Below are positions 8,361 through 16,373 of a stretch of DNA of 33,602 nt, piece after piece. Position 1 is the stretch's first letter, and every line of letters starts with the position of its first letter. Source of the stretch: an uncultured Gammaproteobacteria bacterium (GTDB lineage Bacteria; Pseudomonadota; Gammaproteobacteria; GCA-001735895); the NCBI GenBank assembly GCA_947260025.1, contig CAMYON010000034.1, positions 1 to 33,602 on the forward strand. Reading direction: 5' to 3'. The notes under the pieces were generated by a model. It did not search any database, was not told the origin of the DNA, and was given only the letters and a program-made list of their open reading frames with translations. A program made the position numbers and the translations under genes.

Positions 8361-9368
8361 ATGACTGTGTTAACTAGTAAACTTAAAAAAGTAGCAATCC
8401 CCGCTATCGTGGCACTCGTGTCCACCGGCATGTTTGCCGGCGCGGCGCAAGCCGAATGGTCACCCAAGAAACCGGTTGAATTTATAATCATGGCCGGTAC
8501 CGGTGGTGGCGCCGATCAGATTGCCCGGCTGTTACAGGGCCTGATCGAAAAGAAAGATCTCTCACCGCGTCCCTTCATTCCGATCAACAAGCCCGGCGGT
8601 TCGGGTGGTGAAGCACTGCGTTACCTGAAAGACAAGGCCGGAGACGACCATGTTGTGATGGTTACACTGAACAGCTTCTACACCACGCCGATCATCCAGA
8701 AAGGCCTCGGTGTCGATCCGACGACATTTACACCGATCGGACGCATGGCGCTGGATACGTTTTTGCTCTGGGTTAATTCCGATCAGAAAGGTATCACCGA
8801 CCTCGATACGTATGTGAAGGCGGTAAAATCCGCCGGCAAGACCTGGAAAGTTGGTGGCACCGGTTCGGGCCAGGAAGATTCGATTCTTACCGCGATGATG
8901 GAAAAGGAATTTGGCTATGAGGTCACCTATATCCCGTTCCCGGGTGGTGGTACCGTGGCCAAGAACCTGATCGGTAATCATATCGACTCTACCGTCAATA
9001 ACCCCGCCGAGCAGAACGAGTTCTACCGCGCCGGCAAGTCGAAGCCGCTGGTTCAGTTCACCGGCGAGCGCATGGCTGCTTACCCGGATATTCCGACCGC
9101 GAAAGAGCTGGGTGTCGATATCGAGTACTACATGCAGCGTTCGGTTAATGGGCCTCCGGGCATGTCGAAAGAAGCGCAGGAGTGGTACATCAACCTGTTC
9201 AAGACCCTCTACGAGTCCGAGGAATGGCAGAAATTCTGCGTCGATGACGGCCTCGACTGCACCGAATGGGTCGCAGGTGACGATCTGAAGGCATTTCACG
9301 CCGAGCAGATCGTGCGTCACACCGACCTGATCAATTCAGTGGGTGCCGCGGCAATCACCGGAGAGTAA
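8361..9368 (+). CDS. tctC: Tripartite tricarboxylate transporter substrate-binding protein (TctC/Bug family)
   Basis: This 335-residue periplasmic binding protein captures a carboxylate for the TctAB permease. The N-terminus is a classic signal peptide (KLKK, hydrophobic core, cleavage after GAAQA near residue 31). The mature protein starts EWSPKKPVEFIIMAGTGGGADQIAR, the usual Bug-family opening, followed by NKPGGSGGEALRYL, GGTGSGQEDS and a YPDIPTAKELGVD segment. GGAGGAG precedes the ATG. Bug proteins bind small carboxylates, often through water-mediated carboxylate contacts, so the ligand cannot be read off. The neighbouring formyl-CoA enzymes suggest oxalate, a 2-hydroxy acid or a related acid. 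Confidence 0.9.
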   Translation: MTVLTSKLKKVAIPAIVALVSTGMFAGAAQAEWSPKKPVEFIIMAGTGGGADQIARLLQGLIEKKDLSPRPFIPINKPGGSGGEALRYLKDKAGDDHVVMVTLNSFYTTPIIQKGLGVDPTTFTPIGRMALDTFLLWVNSDQKGITDLDTYVKAVKSAGKTWKVGGTGSGQEDSILTAMMEKEFGYEVTYIPFPGGGTVAKNLIGNHIDSTVNNPAEQNEFYRAGKSKPLVQFTGERMAAYPDIPTAKELGVDIEYYMQRSVNGPPGMSKEAQEWYINLFKTLYESEEWQKFCVDDGLDCTEWVAGDDLKAFHAEQIVRHTDLINSVGAAAITGE

Positions 9369-9379
9369 TTTCTCCGAAC

Positions 9380-9409
9380 GAGGCTGCTCCGCGTCCGCGG
9401 GGCAGCCTC
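9380..9409 (+). other. Strong intercistronic hairpin between tctC and tctB
   Basis: A 13-bp stem (9380-9392 with 9397-9409, one U-G wobble) closes on a GTCC loop 11 bases after the tctC stop. No T-run follows. Hairpins in this position, right after a binding-protein gene, are known in other transporter operons to protect the upstream mRNA from 3' exonucleases and to raise binding protein relative to permease. That role here is inferred. Confidence 0.7.
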
Positions 9410-9463
9410 AAACTCCAATTACCGGCAAATTAGAAACGAAGTCATAGATTCGAGGAGGATGTG

Positions 9464-9970
9464 ATGACGGTTCGCACTGCTGAATTCCTGATGGCGATCG
9501 TGCTTTCACTGTGTTCTATCGCCCTGATGATGAAGAGCGCCGAGCTCAATATCGGCTGGATCGAGGGGCGTGGGCCCGGTGCCGGCGCCTGGCCCTTCTG
9601 GCTCGCAACCGGCATGCTACTTTGCTGTCTGCTGACACTTTGGCGCTGGTTCCGTCGGGTAACCCCGGAATCACGCAATACCAGTCTGTACATGACCCAC
9701 CAAACCATGGTGATCGTGGGCACCTCCGCCGGCGCGATCCTGTTTTTGCTCGCGGCGACGCACTGGATCGGACTTTATGCCTCGCTGGTGTTTTTCTTAC
9801 TGTTCTACCTCAAATATGTCGGCCGCCATACCTGGTTGCTGACCATTGCCCTGACCATCGGCATTCCGGTGTTCATTTTTTGCCTGTTCGAATGGGCGCT
9901 CAAGATTCCGCTGCCGAAAGCGATTACCGAGCCGCTTTTCTACCCGATCTACGAACTGATGTATTCGTAG
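9464..9970 (+). CDS. tctB: Tripartite tricarboxylate transporter small permease (TctB family)
   Basis: This 168-residue integral membrane protein has four hydrophobic segments, as expected for the small TctB subunit. The short motif GRGPGAGAWPFW after the first helix is characteristic of the family. It pairs with TctA to form the inner-membrane secondary transporter driven by an ion gradient. The ATG at 9464 is chosen over the overlapping GTG at 9461 because GAGGAGG (9452-9458) gives suitable spacing. It is separated from tctC by a strong hairpin and from tctA by 36 bases. Confidence 0.85.
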   Translation: MTVRTAEFLMAIVLSLCSIALMMKSAELNIGWIEGRGPGAGAWPFWLATGMLLCCLLTLWRWFRRVTPESRNTSLYMTHQTMVIVGTSAGAILFLLAATHWIGLYASLVFFLLFYLKYVGRHTWLLTIALTIGIPVFIFCLFEWALKIPLPKAITEPLFYPIYELMYS

Positions 9971-10006
9971 ATCCCGGATTTCATAGATTAAAAAGAGAAT
10001 TCAGAC

Positions 10007-11494
10007 ATGGGCGAAACACTAGGATTATTAGCAGGCGGCTTGGCGCAGGCCTTCGAGCCGGTCAATTTCAGCATGATTATCATCGGTTGCGTACTCGGGC
10101 TGCTGGTGGGTGCGATGCCCGGCCTGGGCTCGGTTAACGGGGTCGCGATCCTGTTACCGATCACGTTCCTGGTGCCGCCGACAGCGGCAATCATTTTTCT
10201 CGCCGCGATCTATTATGGTGCGATGTACGGCGGCGCGATCAGCTCGATTACGCTCGGTATTCCGGGGGCGTCGACCGCGGTGGCAACCGTGTTCGACGGT
10301 CGTCCGCTGGCGCAAGCGGGCAAGGCCGATAAAGCGCTAACCGCGGCCGCGATGGCTTCGTTTATCGGCGGCACGATTTCGGTTGTCCTGTTTACCTTGT
10401 TTGCACCGCCGTTGGCGGAGTTTGCACTCAAGTTCGGCCCCGCCGAGGAATTCGCGCTGATGTTACTCGCGTTCGCGACCTTTATCGGTCTCGGCGGTGA
10501 CGATATCCCGAAGACGGTCTTTTCAATCCTGATCGGCCTGGTGCTGGCGACCATCGGTCTCGATATCATTTCCGGTCAGCCGCGGTTGATCTTTTTCGAC
10601 GTGTCCGGGTTCCTGCACGGGATCAACTTCCTGGTGCTCGCGATCGGCATTTACGGCATCGGCGAGATGCTGTGGACGCTGGAGCAGACCAAGGGCGAAG
10701 TGACCGTGCACAACGTTAAGCTGTCGATGAAAGAAATCATCAAGGACATCAGGGACGTCAAGGAATATATCGGCACGACCTCGCTCAGCTCGGTACTGGG
10801 TTATTTTGTCGGCACGCTGCCGGCTGCGGGCGCGACCCCGGCCTCGCTGATGTCTTACGGTCTCGCCAAGACGTTTTCGAAGGAGCCGGAAACCTTTGGC
10901 AAGGGCAATGTTTCCGGCGTGGCGGCGCCCGAGGCCGCCAACAACGCGGCTTCGACCGGTTCGATGCTGCCGATGATTACGCTCGGCATACCGGGCTCGC
11001 CGACCACCGCGATACTGCTGGGCGGCATGATTATCTGGGGTCTGCGGCCGGGACCGCTACTGTTCACCGAGCACCCCGAATTCGTCTGGGGCCTGATCGG
11101 CTCGCTCTATGTCGCCAACCTGGCAACGTTGATCATCAACCTGATGTTCATCCCGGTTTTCGTCAAGATCCTGACCCTGCCGTTTACGATCCTGGCACCG
11201 ACGATCTATATCCTCTGCGTGGTCGGTGGTTACGCGCCGACGCAAACCATGCACGACGTCTGGCTGATGTTCCTGTTCGGCGTGGTCGGTTACCTGCTCA
11301 GAAAGTTGAATTACCCGGTGGCGCCCGCGGTTCTCGCCATCGTGCTCGGGCCGCTGGCGGAACGCTCGCTGCGCCAGTCGCTCCTGTCCTCGCAAGGCGA
11401 TCCAATGATATTTCTCGAACGCCCGATATCGCTGGTCTGCGTTCTGATCGCAATCGCGCTGGTGCTGGTTCCCGTGTTCCAGAAGATGGGCTGA
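10007..11494 (+). CDS. tctA: Tripartite tricarboxylate transporter large permease (TctA)
   Basis: This is the 495-residue main permease of the TTT system, with about ten to twelve hydrophobic helices. It contains the duplicated family motifs: GLLVGAMPGLGSVNGVAILLP near the N-terminus and GTLPAAGATPASLMSYGLAK in the second half, plus YGGAISSITLGIPG and ITLGIPGSPTTAILLGG, which line the substrate path in this family. It imports the carboxylate delivered by TctC across the inner membrane. The length is normal and the sequence appears intact. The regulator gene begins 9 bases after its stop, so both are probably on one transcript. Confidence 0.93.
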   Translation: MGETLGLLAGGLAQAFEPVNFSMIIIGCVLGLLVGAMPGLGSVNGVAILLPITFLVPPTAAIIFLAAIYYGAMYGGAISSITLGIPGASTAVATVFDGRPLAQAGKADKALTAAAMASFIGGTISVVLFTLFAPPLAEFALKFGPAEEFALMLLAFATFIGLGGDDIPKTVFSILIGLVLATIGLDIISGQPRLIFFDVSGFLHGINFLVLAIGIYGIGEMLWTLEQTKGEVTVHNVKLSMKEIIKDIRDVKEYIGTTSLSSVLGYFVGTLPAAGATPASLMSYGLAKTFSKEPETFGKGNVSGVAAPEAANNAASTGSMLPMITLGIPGSPTTAILLGGMIIWGLRPGPLLFTEHPEFVWGLIGSLYVANLATLIINLMFIPVFVKILTLPFTILAPTIYILCVVGGYAPTQTMHDVWLMFLFGVVGYLLRKLNYPVAPAVLAIVLGPLAERSLRQSLLSSQGDPMIFLERPISLVCVLIAIALVLVPVFQKMG

Positions 11495-11503
11495 TTTCGA
11501 TCG

Positions 11504-12250
11504 ATGACCGAGTCGCAGAGCAATATGCCCAAAGAGTCTAACACCGCCGTCAGTGAGAGCGCCGCCGAAGTCCGAGTGGTGCCGATCGGTGCGACTCGCA
11601 TGCTCAAGGACCAGGTTTACTCGATTCTGCGAGAGGCGGTCAGCAACATGGATATTTACTCGACGCCGACGCCACCGCGTCTCGATGAGCGCAAACTGGC
11701 CGAGGAGCTTGGCGTCAGCCGCACGCCGGTGCGCGAGGCGCTCTCCAGGCTCGAGCAGGAAGGTTTCGTCAAGAATATCCCGCGCCGCGGCACCTTCGTC
11801 GTGCGCAAGACCAGGAAAGAAGTGCTCGAGGTTATTTACGTCTGGGCGGCACTGGAGAGTATGGCGGCCAGGCTGGCGACGGAATGCGCCAGCGATGAAG
11901 AGATCGGCAAGTTGCGTGAATTATTCACCACCTTCGACGACGAAGAGGCGCGTGCGCATATCAACGAATATTCCGATACCAATGTCGAATTTCACCAGAC
12001 ATTGATCGGACTGAGTCACTGCGACCTGATCAAGTCGATGTCCGACAGCCTGTTTTTGCACATGCGCGCGATCCGCGTTCAGGCACTCAAGGACATTGAG
12101 CACCATCGCTCGGATCAATCGGTCATAGACCACATCCGCATCATCGAGGCGCTCGAGCAGCGCGATGCTGACACGGTCGAAAAACTGGTGCGCGAACATG
12201 CGCTCAGCCTGAGCAAACACATCGAGCAATACGCCCGTTATCTCGATTAG
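11504..12250 (+). CDS. GntR-family transcriptional regulator with FCD ligand-binding domain
   Basis: This 248-residue DNA-binding protein has an N-terminal extension of about 30 residues, then a winged helix (about 33-100) with helix-turn-helix LAEELGVSRTPVREALSRLE and the wing RRGTFVV. The C-terminal all-helical FCD domain keeps the metal-ligand positions as His164 (VEFHQTLI), His210 (DHIRIIEAL) and His232 (REHALSL). FCD regulators usually sense small organic acids such as lactate, gluconate or citrate through this metal. Encoded between transporter and catabolic genes, it is the obvious candidate to bind the two CTGGTATA-N3-TATACCAG sites. That link is inferred. Confidence 0.9.
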   Translation: MTESQSNMPKESNTAVSESAAEVRVVPIGATRMLKDQVYSILREAVSNMDIYSTPTPPRLDERKLAEELGVSRTPVREALSRLEQEGFVKNIPRRGTFVVRKTRKEVLEVIYVWAALESMAARLATECASDEEIGKLRELFTTFDDEEARAHINEYSDTNVEFHQTLIGLSHCDLIKSMSDSLFLHMRAIRVQALKDIEHHRSDQSVIDHIRIIEALEQRDADTVEKLVREHALSLSKHIEQYARYLD

Positions 12251-12306
12251 ATTAACCAACGAACGGGATGGTTTCCCGATCGACAGATGAATGAGGAATG
12301 AAACAA

Positions 12307-14055
12307 ATGGCAACCAATACGCAAGAAGCTAGCAACACGGCACACGATACCCTGGCACAGAAAACTAAGGACGGCTCGGTCGTATCCGGTGGCCACCTCG
12401 TGGCAAAAGCCCTCAAAGCCGAGGGTGTCGATACGATCTTCACGCTCTGCGGCGGTCATATCATCGACATCTACGACGGTTGTCTCGATGAAGGTATCCG
12501 TATTGTCGACGTGCGCCACGAGCAAACCGCGGCCCACGCGGCGGACGGTTACGCGCGCCAGACCGGCAAGCTCGGTTGCGTGGTGACCACCGCAGGCCCC
12601 GGTTGCACCAACGCGGTTACCGGTGTCGCCACCGCGTTCCGCTCGGAAAGCCCGATTCTGCATATCGGCGGGCAAAGTTCGCTGACCCAGCACAAGATGG
12701 GTTCGCTGCAGGATTTACCGCATGTCGACATGATGACCCCGATCACCAAGTTCGCCTCGGGCGTGTTCTCCACCGAACGCGTCGCCGACATGGTTTCGAT
12801 GGCCGCGCGCGAATGTTTCAACGGCGCCTATGGCCCGTCATACCTGGAAATCCCGCGTGACATACTCGACCGCGAGATCCCGATCGAAACCGCGGTTATC
12901 CCGGAGCCGGGTTCCTACCGCGCCTCGGTCAAGTCGATCGGCGACCCGGCCGACATCGAGAAGCTGGCCGATATCCTGGTCAAGGCGCAGCGCCCGGCAG
13001 TGCTGCTCGGGCAGCAGGTCTGGGCCTCGCAGGGCTCCGATGCGGCAATCGATTTCGTGCGTGCGCTGGACATCCCAGCCTATATGAACGGCGCCAGCCG
13101 CGGCATGCTGCCGCAGGGCGATCCGCACCATTTCGATCGCACCCGCAGCGACGCCTTCAAAAACGCCGACGTCATCATGATCGTGGGCACTCCGTTCGAC
13201 TTCCGCATGGGTTACGGCAAGCGAATTTCGAAGGACGCAACCCTGATACAAATCGACCAGAGTTACGCCACCGTCGGCAAGAACCGCGATATCAGCCTCG
13301 GCATCGCCGGTGACCCGGGCGCGATCCTGTCGGCAGTGGCACAAGCCGCGTCGGGTCGTATCGACGACGGAGCGCGCCAGCAGCGTCAAAAGTGGATGGC
13401 GGAACTGCGTGATATCGAAGCCACCAAACTCGAAAAACTGATGCCGATGTTCACCACCGACCAGAGCCCGATTCATCCTTATCGTCTCGCCTACGAAATA
13501 AACGAATTTCTCGGCGAAGACACGATTTATATCGGCGACGGCGGCGACATCGTAACCATTTCGGCGCAGGCGGTACGTCCGCGTAATCCCGGGCAGTGGA
13601 TGGATCCGGGCGCGCTCGGCTCGCTCGGCGTCGGCACCGGTTTCGCGATGGCGGCCAAGCTCGCGCATCCCAACAAGGAAGTCGTCTGTCTCTATGGCGA
13701 TGGCGCCTTTGGCATGACTTCCTTCGACATGGAAACCGCGCAGCGTTTCGGTGCGCCCTATCTTGCCGTAATCGGCAACAACTCGGCGATGAATCAGATT
13801 CGATACGGCCAGCTCGCCAAGTACGGGCAGGACCGCGGCGATATCGGCAACAAGCTCGGCGACGTGCCGTTCTCGAAATTTGGCGAGATGATCGGCGGCT
13901 ACGGCGAAGAAGTCACCGAGGCGAAAGAGATTCTGCCGGCGATGCAGCGTGCGCGCGAAGCGATCGCCAAGACCGGCAATTGCGCCGTGGTTAACGTCTG
14001 GGTCGATCCGGACGAATACGCGCCAGGCACCAAAGCGCAAACCATGTACAAGTAA
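12307..14055 (+). CDS. ThDP-dependent lyase/decarboxylase acting on an acyl-CoA (oxalyl-CoA decarboxylase or 2-hydroxyacyl-CoA lyase)
   Basis: This 582-residue thiamine-diphosphate enzyme has the acetolactate-synthase fold: an N-terminal pyrimidine domain with catalytic Glu72 in RHEQTAAHAADGYAR, a central domain, and a C-terminal diphosphate domain with GDGAFG (464-469) and the NN pair (491-492). The adjacent formyl-CoA transferase argues for an enzyme that produces formyl-CoA, either oxalyl-CoA decarboxylase or 2-hydroxyacyl-CoA lyase. Oxalyl-CoA decarboxylase features recalled from the Oxalobacter enzyme are missing: GDYEE is replaced around residues 132-136 by GSLQD, and GDS by GDG. The tail ending PGTKAQTMYK also differs. 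ATG 12307 is preferred over ATG 12298 because GAGGA at 12293-12297 is too close to the latter. True acetolactate synthase is unlikely given the neighbours. Confidence 0.8.
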   Translation: MATNTQEASNTAHDTLAQKTKDGSVVSGGHLVAKALKAEGVDTIFTLCGGHIIDIYDGCLDEGIRIVDVRHEQTAAHAADGYARQTGKLGCVVTTAGPGCTNAVTGVATAFRSESPILHIGGQSSLTQHKMGSLQDLPHVDMMTPITKFASGVFSTERVADMVSMAARECFNGAYGPSYLEIPRDILDREIPIETAVIPEPGSYRASVKSIGDPADIEKLADILVKAQRPAVLLGQQVWASQGSDAAIDFVRALDIPAYMNGASRGMLPQGDPHHFDRTRSDAFKNADVIMIVGTPFDFRMGYGKRISKDATLIQIDQSYATVGKNRDISLGIAGDPGAILSAVAQAASGRIDDGARQQRQKWMAELRDIEATKLEKLMPMFTTDQSPIHPYRLAYEINEFLGEDTIYIGDGGDIVTISAQAVRPRNPGQWMDPGALGSLGVGTGFAMAAKLAHPNKEVVCLYGDGAFGMTSFDMETAQRFGAPYLAVIGNNSAMNQIRYGQLAKYGQDRGDIGNKLGDVPFSKFGEMIGGYGEEVTEAKEILPAMQRAREAIAKTGNCAVVNVWVDPDEYAPGTKAQTMYK

Positions 14056-14097
14056 GCGCCCAAGATTTTATTTACACAAATTAGTTAGAGGTAAGAG

Positions 14098-15348
14098 ATG
14101 TCTAAACCACTCGACGGTATAAGAATTCTGGATTTCACGCACGTCCAGTCTGGCCCTACTTGTACCCAGTTACTCGCATGGATGGGCGCCGATGTTATCA
14201 AAGTAGAGCGGCCCGGCGTCGGCGATGCCACGCGCAAACAGCTGGTGGACGTGGAAGGCGCCGACAGCCTTTACTTCACGATGCTGAATCACAACAAGCG
14301 CTCGCTGACGCTGAATTCGAAGACCCCGGAAGGCAAGCAAGTTCTGACGAAACTGGTCAAGGAATGCGACGTGCTGGTGGAGAATTTCGCGCCCGGTGCG
14401 CTCGACCGCATGGGTTTCGGCTGGGACAGCATCCAGGAGCTGAATCCGCGCATGATCATGGCCTCGGTCAAGGGCTTCGGTCCGGGTCCGTACGAGGACT
14501 GCAAGGTCTACGAAAACGTCGCGCAGTGTGCCGGCGGCTCGGCCTCGACCACCGGTTTCCGTGACGGCGTACCGATGGTCACCGGTGCGCAAATCGGTGA
14601 TTCCGGCACCGGCCTGCATCTCGGCTTCGGTATTCTCGCGGCCTTGCTGCAGCGTGAAAAAACCGGCCGCGGTCAGCGCGTGCTGGCGGCGATGCAGGAC
14701 GGGGTGCTGAACCTGTGCCGGGTCAAGCTGCGCGATCAGCAGCGTCTCAAGGTCGGCCCGCTGAAGGAGTACTCGCAGTACGGCGAAGGCGTTGCCTTCG
14801 GTGAAGCCACGCCGCGCGCGGGTAACGATTCGGGCGGCGGCCAGCCGGGCCGAATCCTGAAGTGCAAGGGCTGGGAAACCGATCCCGACGCTTACACCTA
14901 TTTCATTACCCAGGCCGCGGTCTGGGAAAAGATCTGCGACGTCATCGGCAAACCGGAGTGGAAGGACGATCCCGACTACGCGACGCCGCCGGCGCGGCTG
15001 CCGCACCTGAACGAGATTTTCGGTGCGATCGAAGACTGGACCATGACCAAGAGCAAGTACGAAGTCATGGAAATCTGCAATCCGCTCGACATCCCGGTGG
15101 GACCGATCCTGTCGATGAAGGAACTGGCCGAGGAACAGTCGCTGCGTGAAACCGGCACTATCGTCGAATGCGATCATCCGGAGCGTGGGCCTTACCTGTC
15201 GGTGGGCTGCCCGGTCAAGCTGTCGGATAACGACGTCGAGGTGACTCGTTCGCCGCTGCTCGGCGAGCATACCGACGAAGTGCTCACCGAGGTGCTCGGT
15301 TACAGCGCGGAAGAGATCGCGGCCTTTAAAGAAGCCGGCGCCGTTTAA
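14098..15348 (+). CDS. frc: Formyl-CoA:oxalate CoA-transferase (class III CoA transferase)
   Basis: Frc transfers CoA from formyl-CoA to an acceptor acid (oxalate in known members), releasing formate and forming the acyl-CoA for the preceding ThDP enzyme. The 416-residue sequence follows Frc/YfdW closely throughout: [20 protein letters not shown] with Gln17, the YENVAQC segment, catalytic Asp168 in [19 protein letters not shown], the mobile glycine loop SGGGQPG (245-251), [14 protein letters not shown], and a C-terminal [11 protein letters not shown]. This agreement with the E. coli and Oxalobacter enzymes is much stronger than general class III similarity. Acceptor choice can still vary in the family, so oxalate is likely but not proved. 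It lies 42 bases after the ThDP gene. Confidence 0.9.
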   Translation: MSKPLDGIRILDFTHVQSGPTCTQLLAWMGADVIKVERPGVGDATRKQLVDVEGADSLYFTMLNHNKRSLTLNSKTPEGKQVLTKLVKECDVLVENFAPGALDRMGFGWDSIQELNPRMIMASVKGFGPGPYEDCKVYENVAQCAGGSASTTGFRDGVPMVTGAQIGDSGTGLHLGFGILAALLQREKTGRGQRVLAAMQDGVLNLCRVKLRDQQRLKVGPLKEYSQYGEGVAFGEATPRAGNDSGGGQPGRILKCKGWETDPDAYTYFITQAAVWEKICDVIGKPEWKDDPDYATPPARLPHLNEIFGAIEDWTMTKSKYEVMEICNPLDIPVGPILSMKELAEEQSLRETGTIVECDHPERGPYLSVGCPVKLSDNDVEVTRSPLLGEHTDEVLTEVLGYSAEEIAAFKEAGAV

Positions 15349-15357
15349 ATAATTCAA

Positions 15358-15383
15358 CCCCGGATGGTAAACGTTATCCGGGG
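15358..15383 (+). other. Intercistronic stem-loop before the formyltransferase gene
   Basis: CCCCGGAT (15358-15365) pairs perfectly with ATCCGGGG (15376-15383) across a 10-base loop. It starts 9 bases after the frc stop and ends just before the GGAGGT ribosome site of the next gene. No T-run follows. It could stabilise the frc mRNA end or tune translation of the downstream gene; it is unlikely to terminate. Confidence 0.6.
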
Positions 15384-15398
15384 TAAATGGAGGTAGTA

Positions 15399-16313
15399 AT
15401 GAAACTAATCGTTCATGGCCAGCAGGCCTACGGCAAGTCTGTTCTCGAGGCGATTCTCGAGAAGGACGTCGACGAAGTGGTGGCGGTTTACTGCGCGCCA
15501 GATAAGGAGGGCAGGCCGCTGGATCCGCTCAAGGAATTTGCGCTGGAGAAGGGTTTGCCGGTGTACCAGCCCGAGTCCTACAAGAACCCGGAAGTCTGGG
15601 AGCAGCTGGCGAGCCACGATGCCGACCTGTGCGTGATGGCTTACGTCTTGCTGTTCGTGCCCGAAGAGGCGCTCAACGTGCCGAAGTTCGGCTCGATTCA
15701 GTACCACCCGTCGATGCTGCCCTGGCACAAGGGTCCGAGTTCGATCAACTGGCCGATCATCATGGGCAAGGAAAAGACCGGGCTGACCATATTCTGGCCG
15801 GATAACGGTCTCGATACCGGGCCGATTCTGCTGCAGAAAGAAGTCGATATCGGTCCCGACGACACCCTCGGTTCGGTTTATTTCGACAAGCTGTACCCGC
15901 TCGGGGTCGAGGCGATGATGGAGTCGATCGAACTGGTGCGTGACGGTAATGCGCCGAGAGTGGTGCAGGACCCCGACGACGGCAGTTACGAGGGCTGGTG
16001 CCGCAAGGACGACGTGCAGATCGACTGGAGCAAGGGCAGCGACGAGGTTTACAACCTGATTCGCGGAGCCAATCCCCAGCCGGGTGCCTGGACCACGTTC
16101 AACGGTATCGAGGTCAGGATTTTCGACAGCCGCAAGGCCGACGCCAGCGGCGAACCGGGCAGCGTGTTGTCGATCGACGATAGCGGCGCGGTAATCGCGA
16201 CCGGTGACGGTTCGATTCGCGTGATGAAGGTACGCGCCGACGCCGGCAAGCTGGCGGCGGCGGACTTCGCCGCGGAGTCGGGGCTCGAGGTTGGATCGAA
16301 GCTCGGCAGTTAA
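15399..16313 (+). CDS. Formyltransferase / 10-formyl-THF hydrolase-like protein
   Basis: This 304-residue protein has an N-terminal formyltransferase domain (about 1-190) and a C-terminal OB-like formyl_trans_C domain (about 205-300). It most resembles the N-terminal hydrolase domain of 10-formyl-THF dehydrogenase (ALDH1L), sharing YHPSMLP, SSINWPIIMG, IFWPDNGLDTG and LLQKEV. Catalytic His103 and Asp139 are present. The Asn two residues before the His in methionyl-tRNA formyltransferase is Gln101 here. It is stand-alone, with no aldehyde dehydrogenase domain. Set between Frc and formate-THF ligase, it probably moves or hydrolyses formyl groups at the folate or formyl-CoA level rather than formylating tRNA. 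GGAGGT precedes ATG 15399; the upstream in-frame ATG 15387 is rejected. Confidence 0.82.
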   Translation: MKLIVHGQQAYGKSVLEAILEKDVDEVVAVYCAPDKEGRPLDPLKEFALEKGLPVYQPESYKNPEVWEQLASHDADLCVMAYVLLFVPEEALNVPKFGSIQYHPSMLPWHKGPSSINWPIIMGKEKTGLTIFWPDNGLDTGPILLQKEVDIGPDDTLGSVYFDKLYPLGVEAMMESIELVRDGNAPRVVQDPDDGSYEGWCRKDDVQIDWSKGSDEVYNLIRGANPQPGAWTTFNGIEVRIFDSRKADASGEPGSVLSIDDSGAVIATGDGSIRVMKVRADAGKLAAADFAAESGLEVGSKLGS

Positions 16314-16373
16314 CCGCGTCGTTTGCGGACATAATAAATTAAGCGGCTGTAAAACCAGCCAGAGGTAAGATCA

